Shown here one piece after another: positions 23,023 through 24,121 of a DNA stretch of 24,121 nt. The stretch is taken from NCBI GenBank assembly GCA_915275065.1, contig CAJZGD010000005.1:1-24121 (forward strand). Direction: 5' to 3'. The number at the start of each line of letters is the position of its first letter. Within the stretch, counting starts at the first letter, position 1. The translations under genes and the position numbers were made by a program. The notes under the pieces were generated by a model that was not told the DNA's origin, ran no database searches, and worked only from the letters and a program-made list of their open reading frames with translations. The stretch comes from an uncultured Corynebacterium sp. (GTDB lineage: Bacteria > Actinomycetota > Actinomycetes > Mycobacteriales > Mycobacteriaceae).

Positions 23023-23441
23023 ATGTGGAAGAAGTTGTATACGGCTACCCGCAGTGGCCCCATGACTAGGCCGATGACGCCCATGACGCCGAGGATGAGT
23101 ACCGCGGTTTGGATGGTGGGGTTTTGCCGTTCAAACCAGGCTTCGGATTTGGAACTACCGTCACCGACTTTGAGTTTTTTCACCTCTGCGGAGCCGGAGG
23201 AATTCTTCGTCACGCCCGGCACGCCAGCGGTGTGGTGCAGGTCCGTGTTGTTGTTTTCCGACGATAACTCGTTCCCTTGGGTGGAGCCTTCTTCCGGCTT
23301 GGAAGAAAGTGATTGCTCAGCGGAGGTTGCCTTGTCGGCGCTGCCGGTGTCGGGGGCGGCGTAGGCGGCGGTGGTACCGGTAGCAATCAGGGCAGTGGTG
23401 GTTGCAACGATGAGAGCGCGGGTGATCTTCATGCGAAACAA
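23019..23441 (-). CDS. Exported membrane-anchored protein of unknown function in the cob cluster
   Basis: I do not recognise the family of this 140-residue protein. It has an N-terminal signal peptide (basic KITR, then a hydrophobic core LIVATTTALIATG) with a likely cleavage site at AYA/AP near residue 28. A polar low-complexity region rich in Ser, Lys, Glu and Asn follows (about 30-110, with a His pair in DLHHTAG), then one C-terminal transmembrane helix (about 112-132, TAVLILGVMGVIGLVMGPL) and a short tail ending FFHI. The layout predicts an extracytoplasmic domain tethered by the C-terminal helix. AGGAGG (complement of 23449-23454) lies 7 bp before TTG 23441 and 16 bp before ATG 23432, favouring the TTG start. 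It sits between convergent cobK and cobJ, so a link with cobalt or corrinoid handling is possible but only by position. Confidence 0.75.
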   Translation of the reverse strand: MFRMKITRALIVATTTALIATGTTAAYAAPDTGSADKATSAEQSLSSKPEEGSTQGNELSSENNNTDLHHTAGVPGVTKNSSGSAEVKKLKVGDGSSKSEAWFERQNPTIQTAVLILGVMGVIGLVMGPLRVAVYNFFHI

Positions 23442-23462
23442 AACGAGTCCTCCTCGATGGAC

Positions 23463-23487
23463 AAAAAATTCAATAAGAAAGTTATTG
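23463..23487 (-). terminator. Weak hairpin with T-run downstream of cobJ
   Basis: On the minus strand CAATAA-CTTTC-TTATTG is followed by AA and six Ts (complement of 23463-23468). It lies 26 bp beyond the cobJ stop and upstream of the ribosome site of the next minus-strand gene. The stem has only one G-C pair, so it may be a weak terminator or a leader structure of the downstream gene. The rest of the 72-bp gap shows no clear promoter. Confidence 0.35.
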
Positions 23488-23513
23488 GATGAGACTAATA
23501 CAAACTTAGTTCA

Positions 23514-24121
23514 CTAGCCATATCGTCGAGAAGTAAAGACCCGTTTCACTCCCCCCTCATCAGTGCCCACACCCGCTTGGTATGTGCGGGTGGTTGAGGC
23601 GCCGATGATGAGCATGGTTTGCATGTCAACCACGGACGGATCGAAATCAGCAAGAGTGGTAACGGTGACGTGCTCATGGTCGCTACCCACCGCCCGCGCC
23701 ACGATAACGGGGGTAGTGGGAGCCTGATATTCCGCCACGATTTTCTTGAGGATAGCCACCTGATCGCGGCGTTCTTTGGAAGCCGGATTGTACACGGCGA
23801 ACGCCATGTCGGCGCCGGCGAGTGCCCGCACCCGGTTTTCCACCACTTCGAATGGTTTTAGCCGGTCCGAGAGGGAGATCATGCCGAAGTCGTGTCCGAG
23901 TGGGGCACCTACCCGGGACGCCACCGCCTGGGCCGCGGTCATGCCCGGCACGATCCGCACCGGCACGTCCCGCCATTGGTCGTCATCGGCGGTTTCGATC
24001 ACGGCCGCGGCCATGGCGAACACCCCGGGGTCACCGGAGGACACTACCACCACCCGTCGGCCGCGTTTGGCCAGGTCCAGGGCCATGGCGGCCCGCTCCG
24101 CCTCCACCTTGTTGTCCGACG
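23514..24121 (-). CDS. cobJ: Precorrin-3B C17-methyltransferase, 3' part (gene continues beyond window)
   Basis: CobJ methylates C17 of precorrin-3B with ring contraction to precorrin-4. At least 201 codons are visible and the frame is open to the window edge, so the N-terminus is missing. Visible motifs of the tetrapyrrole methylase fold: VVVVSSGDPGVFAMAAAV, RIVPGMTAAQAVASRVGAPL, then AFAVYNPASKERRDQV, typical of CobJ, and VIVARAVGSDHEHVTVTTL. It ends TSRRYG at TAG (complement of 23514-23516). In many actinobacteria CobI and CobJ are fused; whether this is so here cannot be seen. It faces cobL-cobM-cobK, with the unknown membrane protein in between. Confidence 0.93.
   Translation of the reverse strand, partial: SDNKVEAERAAMALDLAKRGRRVVVVSSGDPGVFAMAAAVIETADDDQWRDVPVRIVPGMTAAQAVASRVGAPLGHDFGMISLSDRLKPFEVVENRVRALAGADMAFAVYNPASKERRDQVAILKKIVAEYQAPTTPVIVARAVGSDHEHVTVTTLADFDPSVVDMQTMLIIGASTTRTYQAGVGTDEGGVKRVFTSRRYG

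Noticed and set aside
1..24121. CRISPR array, insertion sequence, tRNA or prophage
   Set aside because: No regularly spaced repeats, transposase or integrase genes, or tRNA-like cloverleaf were found; the window is dense with housekeeping genes.

Overview
The window comes from a GC-rich actinobacterium and reads as a Corynebacterium-type chromosome segment. The evidence is the gene order hisE-hisG-aspA, then apeB-trmI-arc-dop-pup-pafA-pafB-pafC-tatA-tatC-helY, together with aspartase and Pup-system sequences of corynebacterial type. No 20S proteasome genes lie between pup and pafA, where mycobacteria carry them. The assignment to genus is an inference from remembered family sequences, not from a database search.

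Layout. 1-397: the tail of a truncated flavin oxidoreductase frame joined to a DUF4241-like tail. 448-1560: the hisE-hisG pair. 1618-4789: aspA and fhs. 4757-5910: a minus-strand pair, an orphan HigA-type regulator and a RecB-like Fe-S nuclease. 5933-14593: a plus-strand run of aminopeptidase, tRNA m1A58 methyltransferase and the complete pupylation set (Arc ATPase, Dop, Pup, PafA) with the PafB/PafC regulators. 14623-18517: tatA, tatC and helY. 18483-19094: a minus-strand trypsin-like protein. 19110-20180: an M24 peptidase. 20243-23022: the cobalamin genes cobL-cobM-cobK. 23019-23441: a minus-strand exported, membrane-anchored protein of unknown function. 23514-end: the 3' part of minus-strand cobJ. 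Coding density is very high; the longest gaps are about 86 bp (5036-5121) and about 72 bp (23442-23513), and no gene-free stretch reaches 300 bp. I saw no tRNA, rRNA, insertion sequence, CRISPR array or attachment site.

How the genes work together. Pup is deamidated by Dop and ligated to lysines by PafA; Arc should recognise and unfold pupylated proteins. Arc lacks the C-terminal proteasome-docking tail and no proteasome is encoded here, so tagging probably serves unfolding, recycling or storage rather than 20S proteolysis. PafB/PafC are WYL-domain regulators, known from mycobacteria as DNA-damage-response activators. TatA and TatC form a minimal twin-arginine translocase. CobL, CobM, CobK and CobJ are consecutive corrin-ring enzymes.

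The most striking unexplained signal is strand composition. The plus strand is strongly A/C-rich up to about 17.1 kb and strongly G/T-rich from about 17.5 kb, whichever strand carries the genes, and the switch falls inside helY. Other points worth a look are two 15-16 bp divergent gaps centred on symmetric TAnnnTA elements, an 18-bp duplication inside pup, and the chimeric frame at the left edge.
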